A stretch of DNA of 64,000 bases from JAKZVK01 sp965248255 (GTDB lineage: Bacteria; Acidobacteriota; Terriglobia; Bryobacterales; UBA6623). How positions within the stretch are numbered: the first letter of the stretch is position 1; each line of letters opens with the position of its first letter. Below are positions 35,483 through 43,295 of this stretch, in pieces. Location: NCBI GenBank assembly GCA_965248255.1, contig CBDFIW010000004.1, positions 2,356,001 to 2,420,000 of the forward strand, in the 5' to 3' direction. The notes beneath the pieces were generated by a model. It did not search any database. It saw only the letters and a list, made by a program, of their open reading frames with translations, and was not told the origin of the DNA. Both the position numbers and the translations under genes were made by a program.

Positions 35483-35977
35483 ATGCACTTTAGCGCACAA
35501 GAAGAGTATGGCCTGCGATGCCTGCTGCGGCTGGCGATGGCCGGCCCGGACGAGAGCCTGACGCTGTCGGCCATCGGCCAGGCCGAGGGCATGTCGGTGC
35601 CGTACACCGCGAAGATGATGCGCATTCTGCGCGGCGGAGGGTTAGTCAAGAGCGCGCGCGGCCAGGCCGGCGGATACCGCCTCGCGCGGCCCGCCGCCGA
35701 CATCGTCGTGGGCGAGGTGCTGGCGGTGCTAGGCAGCCGGCTCTTCGAGGGCGAGTTCTGCGACCGCCACGCTGGCGTCGAAGACACCTGCACGCATTCC
35801 ATCGACTGCTCGATTCGCTCGCTGTGGCGAGGCGTGCAGAGCGTTGTCGACCGCATCCTCAGCCGCACCACCATCGAGGACCTGGTCTGCGACGAGAAGC
35901 AGATGGATGTGTTCGTCAGTGACCTGGTGGTTCTCGCCACCGGCTCGCCGGGGAGGCCCAGTCTTCCGGGCGTCTAA
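35483..35977 (+). CDS. Rrf2 family Fe-S-responsive regulator
   Basis: A 164-aa Rrf2/IscR-type regulator. The N-terminal winged helix has MHFSAQEEYGLRCLLRLA, IGQAEGMSVPYTAKMMRILR (recognition helix) and GLVKSARGQAGGYRLARPA (wing). Three Cys follow: Cys93, Cys103 and Cys109 (EFCDRHAGVEDTCTHSIDCS), spaced CX9CX5C, a plausible [2Fe-2S] ligand set. It lies inside the Fe-S island after sufT and 26 bp upstream of the mrp start, so it most likely senses cluster status and regulates this operon. The common arrangement puts such a regulator first; here it is near the end. The specific name (IscR, SufR or other) cannot be fixed. Confidence 0.9.
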   Translation: MHFSAQEEYGLRCLLRLAMAGPDESLTLSAIGQAEGMSVPYTAKMMRILRGGGLVKSARGQAGGYRLARPAADIVVGEVLAVLGSRLFEGEFCDRHAGVEDTCTHSIDCSIRSLWRGVQSVVDRILSRTTIEDLVCDEKQMDVFVSDLVVLATGSPGRPSLPGV

Positions 35978-36003
35978 CCCGGGTGCGTCACAGGGTACGG
36001 ACC

Positions 36004-37080
36004 ATGGTCAATCAGGAACAAGTTCTCGACGCCCTGCGCGTGGTCGTCGACCCGGACCTCCATCGCGACATCGTCACCCTCGGCTTCGTACAGGACCTTA
36101 AAGTCGCCGACAACCGCGTCGCCTTCACTCTGAAGCTGACGACGCCCGCTTGCCCCGTCAAAGACCAACTTAAGCAGCAGGCCGAGGAGGCGGTAAGGCA
36201 GATCGACGGCGTCGAAGCCGTCAACGTCGAGATGACCGCGGAGGTGCGTCCTCATGCCGGCATGACCGGCAAGGGCATGATCCCCGGCGTCAAGAACGTC
36301 ATCCCTATCGCCTCGGGCAAGGGCGGCGTCGGCAAGTCGACGGTCGCCGCCAACCTGGCCGTCGCGCTTTCGGGAGCCGGCGCCCGCGTCGGCCTGCTCG
36401 ACGCGGATGTCTACGGCCCGAGCATCCCGACCATCATGGGCATCACCGACCTGCCTAAAGGAGCAGGCAAGAAAATCCTCCCAGTCCAAGCCTACGGTCT
36501 CCCGGTGATCTCCTCGGGTTTCTTCATTCGCCCGGATCAAGCCGTCGTCTGGCGTGGGCCGATGCTTGCCAAGATGGTCGAGCAGTTGCTCGGCGGCGTC
36601 GAGTGGGGCGAGCTGGACTACCTCATCATCGACCTGCCGCCCGGTACCGGCGATGTGCAGTTGACACTGTGCCAGCGGATCCCACTCACCGGCGCGGTGA
36701 TTGTGACGACGCCGCAGCCCGTGGCCGTCAACATCGCCGAGAAGGCGATCATCATGTTCCGGCAGCTCAAGACACCCTTGCTCGGTGTGATCGAGAACAT
36801 GAGCTACTTCGAGTCGCGCAAGACCGGTGAGCGAGAGTACATCTTTGGCAGCGGCGGCGCCGACCGCATCTCAGAGAAGTGGCAGTGCCCTGTGCTGGGC
36901 AAGGTCCCCCTGGCGACAACCGTTCGCGAGACCTCCGACAGTGGCCGTCCGATCGTGCTGGAGGAGCCCGACTCGCCCGCCGCGGTCGCCCTCATTGAAG
37001 TCGCCAAGAGCCTCGCTGCCCAAGTCAGCATTCACAACATCCAAGCCGAGGCAGAGGACCTGGTCAAGATAACGTTCTAA
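36004..37080 (+). CDS. Mrp/ApbC-type P-loop ATPase lacking the C-terminal CxxC
   Basis: A 358-aa Fe-S carrier ATPase of the Mrp/NBP35 class. An N-terminal DUF59/MIP18 domain (LRVVVDPDLHRDIVTLGFV; LTTPACPVKDQL) is followed by a deviant Walker A at 104-113 (SGKGGVGKST), DADVYGPSIPTIMG, DYLIIDLPPGTGDVQLTL, TTPQPVAVNIAEKAI and GVIENMSYF. In many family members the next residues contain CPxC, the bridging cluster site; here they are ESRKTGEREYIFGSGG, with no Cys. Many bacterial Mrp proteins also lack it, so this may be a natural subclass. ATG 36004 is preferred to GTG 35983. Follows the Rrf2 gene closely. Confidence 0.92.
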   Translation: MVNQEQVLDALRVVVDPDLHRDIVTLGFVQDLKVADNRVAFTLKLTTPACPVKDQLKQQAEEAVRQIDGVEAVNVEMTAEVRPHAGMTGKGMIPGVKNVIPIASGKGGVGKSTVAANLAVALSGAGARVGLLDADVYGPSIPTIMGITDLPKGAGKKILPVQAYGLPVISSGFFIRPDQAVVWRGPMLAKMVEQLLGGVEWGELDYLIIDLPPGTGDVQLTLCQRIPLTGAVIVTTPQPVAVNIAEKAIIMFRQLKTPLLGVIENMSYFESRKTGEREYIFGSGGADRISEKWQCPVLGKVPLATTVRETSDSGRPIVLEEPDSPAAVALIEVAKSLAAQVSIHNIQAEAEDLVKITF

Positions 37081-37081
37081 A

Positions 37082-37125
37082 GGTACCGACAAGCACTCCT
37101 GCCTGTCGGCCGGCGCCCCGGCGGC
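37082..37125. repeat. Post-stop palindromic repeat B, copy 5 (after mrp)
   Basis: GGTACCGACAAGCACTCCTG followed by CCTGTCGG; one stem mismatch, then GCGCCCCGGC in place of the second stem. Starts 1 bp after the mrp stop. Confidence 0.65.
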
Positions 37126-37166
37126 AAGACGAACCAAGCATTGCGGCGCGACGTTCCCATTCCCAA

Positions 37167-37496
37167 ATGGCCGCCTCCCAACAAAACACCCCCCGCCCCC
37201 TAGAGATCGGTCGCGCCAACGAGCACGACGTCAAGATCCACTGGAACGACGGTACGGAAGCCGTCTACCCGGCCCGCTTCCTGCGCCTCGAATGCCCCTG
37301 TGCCGTCTGCGTTGACGAGCTTACCGGCCGCCGCATTCTGCAGCCGGCCAACATTCCCGACGACGTCCATCCCGCCGCCATCGAAGCTGTAGGCCGCTAC
37401 GCCATTCAGATCTACTGGAGCGATGGCCACAGCAGCGGCATCTACACCTGGGAGCGCCTCCGCGCCCTGAGCGCGAAGATTCCCGAAGCAAGCTGA
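37167..37496 (+). CDS. DUF971 family protein
   Basis: A 109-aa protein of the DUF971 family, which shares the fold of the N-terminal domain of gamma-butyrobetaine hydroxylase. Seen here: IHWNDGTEAVYPARFLRLECPCAVCVDELTGRR, split by a CPCAVC cluster, and a C-terminal IQIYWSDGHSSGIYTWERLRAL. The conserved Cys and His/Asp pattern fits a metal site. DUF971 genes often lie beside mrp and Fe-S assembly genes, as here, so a role in cluster maturation is a reasonable inference but unproven. Start ATG 37167, about 85 bp after mrp. Confidence 0.85.
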   Translation: MAASQQNTPRPLEIGRANEHDVKIHWNDGTEAVYPARFLRLECPCAVCVDELTGRRILQPANIPDDVHPAAIEAVGRYAIQIYWSDGHSSGIYTWERLRALSAKIPEAS

Positions 37497-37521
37497 GGCG
37501 CGAGGCGGCGCAGACCGTTGA

Positions 37522-37548
37522 AACCGAGCCGTGACCGTAAGGGAGCGG
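37522..37548. repeat. Dispersed repeat A, copy (after DUF971 gene)
   Basis: AACCGAGCCGTGACCGTAAG followed by GGAGCGG, identical in core to the inverted copies at 923-949 and 57434-57460. Lies 25 bp after the DUF971 stop in a 266-bp spacer that otherwise shows no gene. Confidence 0.75.
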
Positions 37549-37762
37549 TTTCCGCGGGCCGGCGATCACTTTCTTCACCGCACGAAGCATCCCTGTTTGG
37601 TTCTGGCTCGTCCGGGTCAGGGGCGTCAGGGGCTGACATCAGCCACTGTGGCCTGAGAAAATGTAGAATCGCCAGGGGCACGACATGCCGTGCGCCGACA
37701 TCTGCCGGACAGGAAAGCCGTCTCGGGGCAACCCGCGCCGGACTTCTGCTTCCTTCTGAAAC

Positions 37763-38500
37763 ATGCGCTATCTCGTCCTAAGTGACATCCATTCCAATTG
37801 GGAGGCCCTGCAGGACGTGTTGCGGGATGCGGAGGGCCTCTACGAAGAGATTTGTTGTCTGGGCGACATAGTGGGCTATGGCGCGGACCCGAATCCCGTC
37901 ATCGAGTGGGTGCGCGAAAACGTTCCACAGGTGATCCGGGGGAATCACGATAAGGCCTGTTGCGGCCTTGACGACTTGACCCTGTTCAACCCTGTCGCCC
38001 GGGCCGCAGCGGAGTGGACACTACGCGTGCTCACGCCTGACAACCGGGACTATCTAAGCAGCCTTACCAAGGGGCCCATGGAGGTCAACGGGTTCCTCAT
38101 GGTGCATGGGTCGATCCTTGATGAGGACGAGTATCTGATCGACCCTGACGACGCGCTGCCGCAATTCGAGCAAGCGGGGGGCCGCCTAGTGTTCTTCGGG
38201 CACACCCACATCCAGGGCGGATTCCTGCGCTGGGAGACCGGCCAGAGGTCGGAGATGTCGGAATCAAATCTGCGCGGTAAGCGCCTACGCTTCGTCGAGG
38301 GCAGGGGCCACCTGCTCAACCCGGGATCCGTAGGACAGCCGCGCGACTCACAATGGCAGGCCGGGTACGCGCTCTACGATTCCGACGACAAAGTCGTCGA
38401 GTTCCGCCGCTGCCCATACGACATTGCGGCCGCGCAGCGAAAGATCCGCGACGCCGGTTTGCCCGGCGCGCTCGCCGACCGCCTGGCCCAAGGTCGGTAG
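37763..38500 (+). CDS. YfcE/MJ0936-like metallophosphoesterase
   Basis: A 245-aa calcineurin-like phosphoesterase. Metal-ligand motifs in order: LSDIHSN (D8, H10), GDIVGYGADP (first Asp), GNHDKAC, VHGS and GHTHIQG. This is the DxH...GDxxxxG...GNHD...H...GHTH pattern of two-metal phosphodiesterases. No signal peptide is visible, so cytoplasmic. Substrate cannot be told from sequence; relatives hydrolyse phosphodiesters or dinucleotide polyphosphates. Starts ATG 37763 with the first strand MRYLVLSDIH immediately, so the start is secure. A single gene with no obvious operon partner. Confidence 0.9.
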   Translation: MRYLVLSDIHSNWEALQDVLRDAEGLYEEICCLGDIVGYGADPNPVIEWVRENVPQVIRGNHDKACCGLDDLTLFNPVARAAAEWTLRVLTPDNRDYLSSLTKGPMEVNGFLMVHGSILDEDEYLIDPDDALPQFEQAGGRLVFFGHTHIQGGFLRWETGQRSEMSESNLRGKRLRFVEGRGHLLNPGSVGQPRDSQWQAGYALYDSDDKVVEFRRCPYDIAAAQRKIRDAGLPGALADRLAQGR

Positions 38501-38618
38501 TAGACACGTCGGCTCGAGCAGTCCAACAGCGTTGGGCGGAGCGCGTGCCGGCGCTGCCAGACTCCACACTCCCTGCCGGAGTCTCACACCAACTCCGACT
38601 GCATGCGCCACGACCTCA

Positions 38619-38945
38619 TCAGGCTGACTTGCGGTACTCGACGTCGCCGAGTGAGAGGCCGACGCGATAGTTGCCATCGCGAAGCCGCCGCGAGTGGATG
38701 ACACGGGCGCTACCGTTGACCAGCAGCTCCAGATCGGTGGACTTCAGCCGGCCTTCGACCGTGACGGGCGATCCCACCCGCAGCGGTACGAACATCTCGA
38801 CCCCCACCCCCTCTTCGTTGAAATCGAGCAGTTTGGCCGCGAGGGTCCGCGGCTTACCGGCATGTTCGTGGACCGTGACTTGAAAGCCCTGTGGCAAGGA
38901 GGTTTTACTGCGGGGCCGCCGCCGTCGATCAAGGGTTTGCACCAT
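38619..38945 (-). CDS. PilZ domain protein
   Basis: A 108-aa protein that is essentially one PilZ-like beta barrel. It begins with a basic run, DRRRRPRSK, which may supply the RxxxR-type c-di-GMP contact, followed by LLDFNEEGVGVEM (the D/NxSxxG-equivalent motif, here DFNEEGVG), then VPLRVGSPVTVEGRL and ARVIHSRRLRDGNYRVGLSL. The second motif departs from strict DxSxxG, so c-di-GMP binding is uncertain. Divergently placed relative to nothing obvious; convergent with the phosphoesterase gene. Confidence 0.75.
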   Translation of the reverse strand: MVQTLDRRRRPRSKTSLPQGFQVTVHEHAGKPRTLAAKLLDFNEEGVGVEMFVPLRVGSPVTVEGRLKSTDLELLVNGSARVIHSRRLRDGNYRVGLSLGDVEYRKSA

Positions 38946-39188
38946 AGTCTCTGATCTATCGGAGGAGAGCGCCCATTCCGTTAGCCCGGTGGCAACGGCC
39001 GACCCGGGTATGGCTAGCAGAACCTATCCGGCGCGATACCGCAGTTCCTTACGAGTCACCTGGTCACCAGGCAGGAGTTCGTCCCGGGGACTCCGAAGCG
39101 GTGGGGAATCCATTGAGGAACAAGTGCCCGATCTCGACCTTGTTGATGCAATGGCACAGCGCTCGGGTTTAGGTTTTGAGGGAGCATC

Positions 39189-40100
39189 CTAGCCGAATCG
39201 ATAGAGCTGCAGCGCCGTCCTACCGAGAATCCATTCCTTATCTGCGCTGGTGAAGAAGGGGATCAAGTCCTGCATGATCAGCAGTTCGTAGAAGTTGGCG
39301 TAGATCATGCGTTGCGGTCCCAAGCGGTCGTAGAGGCGGCGTAGGTACGGCCACATGTCCCGGTAGGGGATTGGCTCGCGCGACGGGTTGTGCAGCGAGG
39401 TACGGATGTAGACGTTCGGGAACCGCGCCAGGCCAAGTAACGGGCCGATACCCTCGCTGTCGGGGCGGGTGATGTCAATCATCGCGATATGGTCGATGAC
39501 GAGGTTGACGCCGGGGAAGCGTTCGGCCACGTCGGCGACCTGCGAGATCTGGTGAGGCGCCAGAAAGATGTTGAAGACCGCCCCCAGCCGCTCGGCTTTC
39601 TTCCACAGCGGATTCATTGCCGGATCGTTCACCCACACGACGTCTTTGTCGTAGATCGGACTAAGGCGCGGTCCCGAGAACCCGTCATCCTTCATCAGAC
39701 GTTCGAGGCGCCAGGGGTTGTCGCGGTCAGCCGGCGAGTGAAGCCGGTACCCGACCAGCAGCCCGATCGCGGCGAACTTGCCGGGGTGCGTCTTGATGCA
39801 GTGGGCGGGGTAGGCGTTGTCGGTGCCGTAGTGGCAGACGTGGCTGATGACGACCCTGTCGATCCCGTAGACCCGCATTTGCGACAGCAGGTGATCGAGC
39901 GAGTACTCACGCTTGGGACGGTTATTAGGACAGTTCGACAAGCGCGGGTTGATGGGGAAGCGCGGGTCGTTCAGCACCCAAGCGTGCTCCGATCCGTTGA
40001 CGATGGGGTAGTTGGTTTGCCGCGCAGGGGGCAGGGCCGAAGCCGGAGTCGCTCCAGCGAGCCCCGCGGCGGTCAGTTTGAGATAGCCTCTGCGTTTCAT
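39189..40100 (-). CDS. Amidohydrolase-like TIM-barrel protein, Tat-exported
   Basis: A 303-aa protein of the amidohydrolase_2 (COG2159-like) type. Twin-arginine-like start MKRRGYLKLTAAGLAGATPA. Barrel features: HAWVLNDPRFPIN (the N-terminal HxW/HxH-like motif), DRVVISHVCHYGTDN, FAAIGLL, LVIDHIAMID (metal His-Asp segment), FPNVYIRTSLHN, and a C-terminal YANFYELL where many homologues have a GSDYP motif. ATG 40100 is preferred to the in-frame TTG at 40106. Substrate unknown; relatives act as lactonases or decarboxylases. Isolated gene. Confidence 0.78.
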   Translation of the reverse strand: MKRRGYLKLTAAGLAGATPASALPPARQTNYPIVNGSEHAWVLNDPRFPINPRLSNCPNNRPKREYSLDHLLSQMRVYGIDRVVISHVCHYGTDNAYPAHCIKTHPGKFAAIGLLVGYRLHSPADRDNPWRLERLMKDDGFSGPRLSPIYDKDVVWVNDPAMNPLWKKAERLGAVFNIFLAPHQISQVADVAERFPGVNLVIDHIAMIDITRPDSEGIGPLLGLARFPNVYIRTSLHNPSREPIPYRDMWPYLRRLYDRLGPQRMIYANFYELLIMQDLIPFFTSADKEWILGRTALQLYRFG

Positions 40101-40315
40101 CGGCAACTTCTACACTAGCGAACCGGGCAAGTCTGAATCGAACGGCCTCAGACAGGGCTCCCAATCCATGTGTGCAAGGTGCGGATTGGAATGGCGCGAT
40201 GGAAGGAGCGGCCCGCGCTACGTTGCCCGGTATACGACGGATCATCCTCCGCGGAACCGCTGTTCCGAAATCTTTCAGAACAGGCTGCTACTCTGACGGA
40301 TGAGGGGGTTAGCCG

Positions 40316-42829
40316 TTGGCTGTTACGTTCGTAACGACCTTGATTCTCGGGGTCCTTTCGATGTTGCCGAGCTCGGTCCGTGCGCAGGAGCCCAGCTCTG
40401 CCATCGTCGGACAAGCCGTGATCGCCGGGCCGGGCGGCGAGCGGTTGGGGGCGGTAGGCGCCGAGATGCAGCTTGAATCCGTTTCCGTTGCGGAAGCGGC
40501 AGAGGGGGAGCCGGAAGGATCGGGACCGGCGGCGGTCCAAACCGACGAACTCGGGATCTTTCGCTTCCAAAGCGTCGCCGACGGCTGCTACATCATCGTC
40601 GGCAAAGCTCCTGGAATGACCGGCCAGAGCGACATCCTCTGCCTGCCCGCGGAGGAACAGCCCTTGCGCGTCGAGATCGAAATGCAGGTGGAGGCGGTCG
40701 TCGAATCCGTTGAAGTCACCGCGTCCGCCATCACGATCGATCCCACCGAAACCTCGTCCTCCGGATCCGTCGGGGTATCGACGCTGGACAACGCGCCCAA
40801 AGCCAATCGCAGTGTCGAGGACGTGATGCCGCTCATCCCCGGCGTGCTGCGCGGCGAAGCCGGCGAGATCAACATGAACGGAGTTCGCGCGTCGCAGAGC
40901 GGCTCGCAGTTGAACAACGTCGATATCACCGATCCGGTCGCCCGGACTTCCGAGATCGGCCTGCCGCTGAGCATCATCTCGACCGTGGAAGTTCTCTCGA
41001 CTCCCTATGACGCACAATACGGCGGTTTTGTGGGAGCGGTGTCGACGGTCGAGACGCGGTCGGCTGACTTGTCAAAGTTCCGGTTCGACCTACAGAACTT
41101 CACGCCACGCATTCGACGCCGCGACGGGGCCATCATGGGGATCGAGTCGAGTACGCCGCGACTCACGGTGAACGTGCCGATCAGCGAAGGCCGGTTCGCG
41201 CTTCTGCACTCGACCGAATACCAATTTGTGCGCGCCGACCAGGAAGACGCCAACCTGCCGCTGCTCGAGCGAGATGTGGAACGCGAGGCGTTGACGGTCT
41301 TCAACCAGTTCGACGCCCAGGTGACGGACCGCAATCGGGCGTCGGCGACGTTGCTGATCTATCCCGAGAAGCTCAACTTTTTCGGCCTCAATGCCTTTAC
41401 CCCGCAGGCATCGACGTCCGACCTGCGACGGCGCGGGACGCTGCTCACCGTGAAGGACAGTCATGAGTTCGAGTCCGGCGGGCTGCTGCTGTCGCACCTC
41501 TCTTTCCAAGATCTTGATAGCGACGTGAAGCCGCTCAGTTTCGACCCGGCCGCCATCGGGCTCGAACGGGCAAGCGGCGCCTTTTTCAACCGCCAGGCCC
41601 GCGATACCATTCGCCGCAAGCTGTCGGAACACTATCACTTTTCCCCGGCCGGCAAGCACCAACTTAAGATGGGTTTCGAGTTGGGACTGGAGTCGTATTG
41701 CGACGACCAGACGTTCAACCCAGTCACTTGGCTCGGTATTGCTGACCGGCCGGTTTCCGAGTTGCGCTTTACTCCTCCGGCCACGGTGCGTGCGAGCAAG
41801 AACGACCTCTCCATGTTTGTGCAAGACCAGTGGTCGGTGTCAGAAGCTCTCACCCTCGACCTGGGTGCGCGGCTCGAACGGGATTCGATTGCCACCGACT
41901 GGAACCCCTCCTACCGAGCCGGATTTGCGCACGCCTTCGGAGGCGGGACTCGGACCGTCCTTCGCGGTGGAGCCGGGCTGTTCATCGACCGCGTCAGTCT
42001 GCTCGTGCCTACGTTCGAAACCCTACCGCAGCGCATCGAAACCCGTTACGGCCCGGGCGGTGAAGTCACCTCCGTGAGCCGGTTCACTCCCCGGATCGAC
42101 GGCCGAATCCGCAATGCCAGGAGTTTGGGTTGGAGCCTGCAACTGGACCGCGAAGTGATTGATAACTTGTTCCTTCGGACCGGCTACCAGCAACGAAGAA
42201 CGACCCGCAACTTTCTGATCAACCCGACTATGCCCAGCGACCCGAATGAGACGGACGGCGCTCTCACGTTGAGCAACAACGGACGGGATCACTATCGAGA
42301 GTACCAAGTCACCGTGCGGTACCGGCTCAGCGGCACCGGTCACGTGACCAGTTCGTATGTTCGTTCCTCGTCGGTCGGCGACTTGAATGACCTGGGCTCC
42401 ATCTACGGACCGACACCGGCTGCCCTGATTCGCCCGAACGAGCGGGCTCCGCTGCGATTCGACGTCCCGAATCGCCTTCTGACCTGGACGGAGTTCGGAC
42501 TGCCTTGGGGCCTCACCGTCATTCCGGTGTGGGAGCTGAGAAGCGGATTCCCTTATTCGAACGTTAATGAGGAACGCGACTTTGTCGGCGCGCGCAACCG
42601 CGCGGGCCGTTTCCCGATCTTCAACTCGGTTGATTTGCAGGTCACCAAGAAGGTGGCGATCAAGTTCAGGGGCAAAGAGCGGCGCTTCCGCGCAGGCCTG
42701 CGGCTCTTCAACGTCTTGAACAACTTCAACCCGCAGGACGTCCAAGCCAACCTGGCGAGTCCCCACTACGGAACCTTCTACCGCGGAGTGAAGCGAAAGA
42801 TCCGAGCCGTGTTTGAGATCGGCAACTAA
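40316..42829 (+). CDS. TonB-dependent receptor, Oar-like
   Basis: An 837-aa outer-membrane protein. Signal peptide MAVTFVTTLILGVLSMLPSSVRAQ, then a carboxypeptidase-regulatory-like (Ig-fold) domain (AVQTDELGIFRFQSVADGCYII). A short linker leads to the plug (VEDVMPLIPGVLRGEAGEIN; MNGVRASQSGSQLNNVDITDP; YDAQYGGFVGAVSTVET). A beta-barrel of about 600 residues rich in alternating aromatic strands follows (SKFRFDLQNFTPR; LLSHLSFQDLDSD; LDLGARLERDS; RFRAGLRLFNVLNNFNP). TTG 40316 is the likely start, with GAGGGGG about 9 bp upstream. Such receptors are greatly expanded in Acidobacteria; the ligand is unknown. No ExbB/TonB genes nearby. Confidence 0.85.
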   Translation: MAVTFVTTLILGVLSMLPSSVRAQEPSSAIVGQAVIAGPGGERLGAVGAEMQLESVSVAEAAEGEPEGSGPAAVQTDELGIFRFQSVADGCYIIVGKAPGMTGQSDILCLPAEEQPLRVEIEMQVEAVVESVEVTASAITIDPTETSSSGSVGVSTLDNAPKANRSVEDVMPLIPGVLRGEAGEINMNGVRASQSGSQLNNVDITDPVARTSEIGLPLSIISTVEVLSTPYDAQYGGFVGAVSTVETRSADLSKFRFDLQNFTPRIRRRDGAIMGIESSTPRLTVNVPISEGRFALLHSTEYQFVRADQEDANLPLLERDVEREALTVFNQFDAQVTDRNRASATLLIYPEKLNFFGLNAFTPQASTSDLRRRGTLLTVKDSHEFESGGLLLSHLSFQDLDSDVKPLSFDPAAIGLERASGAFFNRQARDTIRRKLSEHYHFSPAGKHQLKMGFELGLESYCDDQTFNPVTWLGIADRPVSELRFTPPATVRASKNDLSMFVQDQWSVSEALTLDLGARLERDSIATDWNPSYRAGFAHAFGGGTRTVLRGGAGLFIDRVSLLVPTFETLPQRIETRYGPGGEVTSVSRFTPRIDGRIRNARSLGWSLQLDREVIDNLFLRTGYQQRRTTRNFLINPTMPSDPNETDGALTLSNNGRDHYREYQVTVRYRLSGTGHVTSSYVRSSSVGDLNDLGSIYGPTPAALIRPNERAPLRFDVPNRLLTWTEFGLPWGLTVIPVWELRSGFPYSNVNEERDFVGARNRAGRFPIFNSVDLQVTKKVAIKFRGKERRFRAGLRLFNVLNNFNPQDVQANLASPHYGTFYRGVKRKIRAVFEIGN

Positions 42830-42897
42830 GGAGTGTGTTTCGCGAATTTGGTTACGCTTCGGCTTGCCACGTAGGGGCACGGGTCTGCGCTCGACAT

Positions 42898-42943
42898 GGC
42901 CCCGGAGGGGTCAAAGATCATAGCCCACGGTTTCAACCGGGGG
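42898..42943. repeat. REP-like element D, copy 1
   Basis: GGCCCCGGAGGGGTCAAAGA followed by TCATAGCCCACGGTTTCAAC and CGGGGG. Shares the GGCCC-GGGGTC-ATCATAGCCCA frame with copy 2. Confidence 0.65.
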
Positions 42944-43010
42944 AAAGGTGACGGAATATGGGAGCTCTGAAAGGGCGATACAAAAGACTTCTGCCATTTC
43001 CGTATTTGCC

Positions 43011-43058
43011 GGCCCTGCAGGGGTCGAACAATCATAGCCCATGGATTTATCCATGGGT
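43011..43058. repeat. REP-like element D, copy 2
   Basis: Same frame as copy 1: GGCCCTGCAGGGGTCGAACA, then ATCATAGCCC leading into a perfect 9-bp stem CCCATGGAT/ATCCATGGG with a TT loop at 43038-43057. Confidence 0.7.
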
Positions 43059-43086
43059 TCGGAAACGCCGACCCCGATTCGTTCCC

Positions 43087-43146
43087 CCCGTTTCTGTTTC
43101 TCCCTGTGCACGGTTGTCAACCGCGACAGGGAGGAACAGAAACGGG
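43087..43146. repeat. Long inverted repeat (21-bp arms)
   Basis: Arms 43087-43107 (CCCGTTTCTGTTTCTCCCTG + T) and 43126-43146 pair over all 21 positions, allowing a single G-U wobble. The 18-nt loop contains a nested GGTTG-T-CAACC palindrome. Intergenic, between the receptor and aminotransferase genes. Confidence 0.85.
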
Positions 43147-43295
43147 TCAGGAACTTTGGCCTCCGGCGCTTTCGCTGCTGATGGCGGGTCATTAGCGCCC
43201 CGCGGAAACTGCTAGAATCGGGCGGAAATACAGGCTAGGGTCGTCCCATTGGACTCGTTGGGCGTCCCAAGGTTGTCTTCTGGGAAGTCGTCATC

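Larger units (their letters stand above)
42830..43295. other. Non-coding 466-bp region with REP elements and a long hairpin
   Basis: No convincing gene. It holds two REP-like elements (42898-42943 and 43011-43058) and a 60-nt hairpin (43087-43146), described separately, and ends in the probable promoter region of the aminotransferase gene. Confidence 0.6.

Noticed and set aside
38989..39192. 67-aa open frame between PilZ and amidohydrolase genes
   Set aside because: No ribosome site, no recognisable motif, biased composition.
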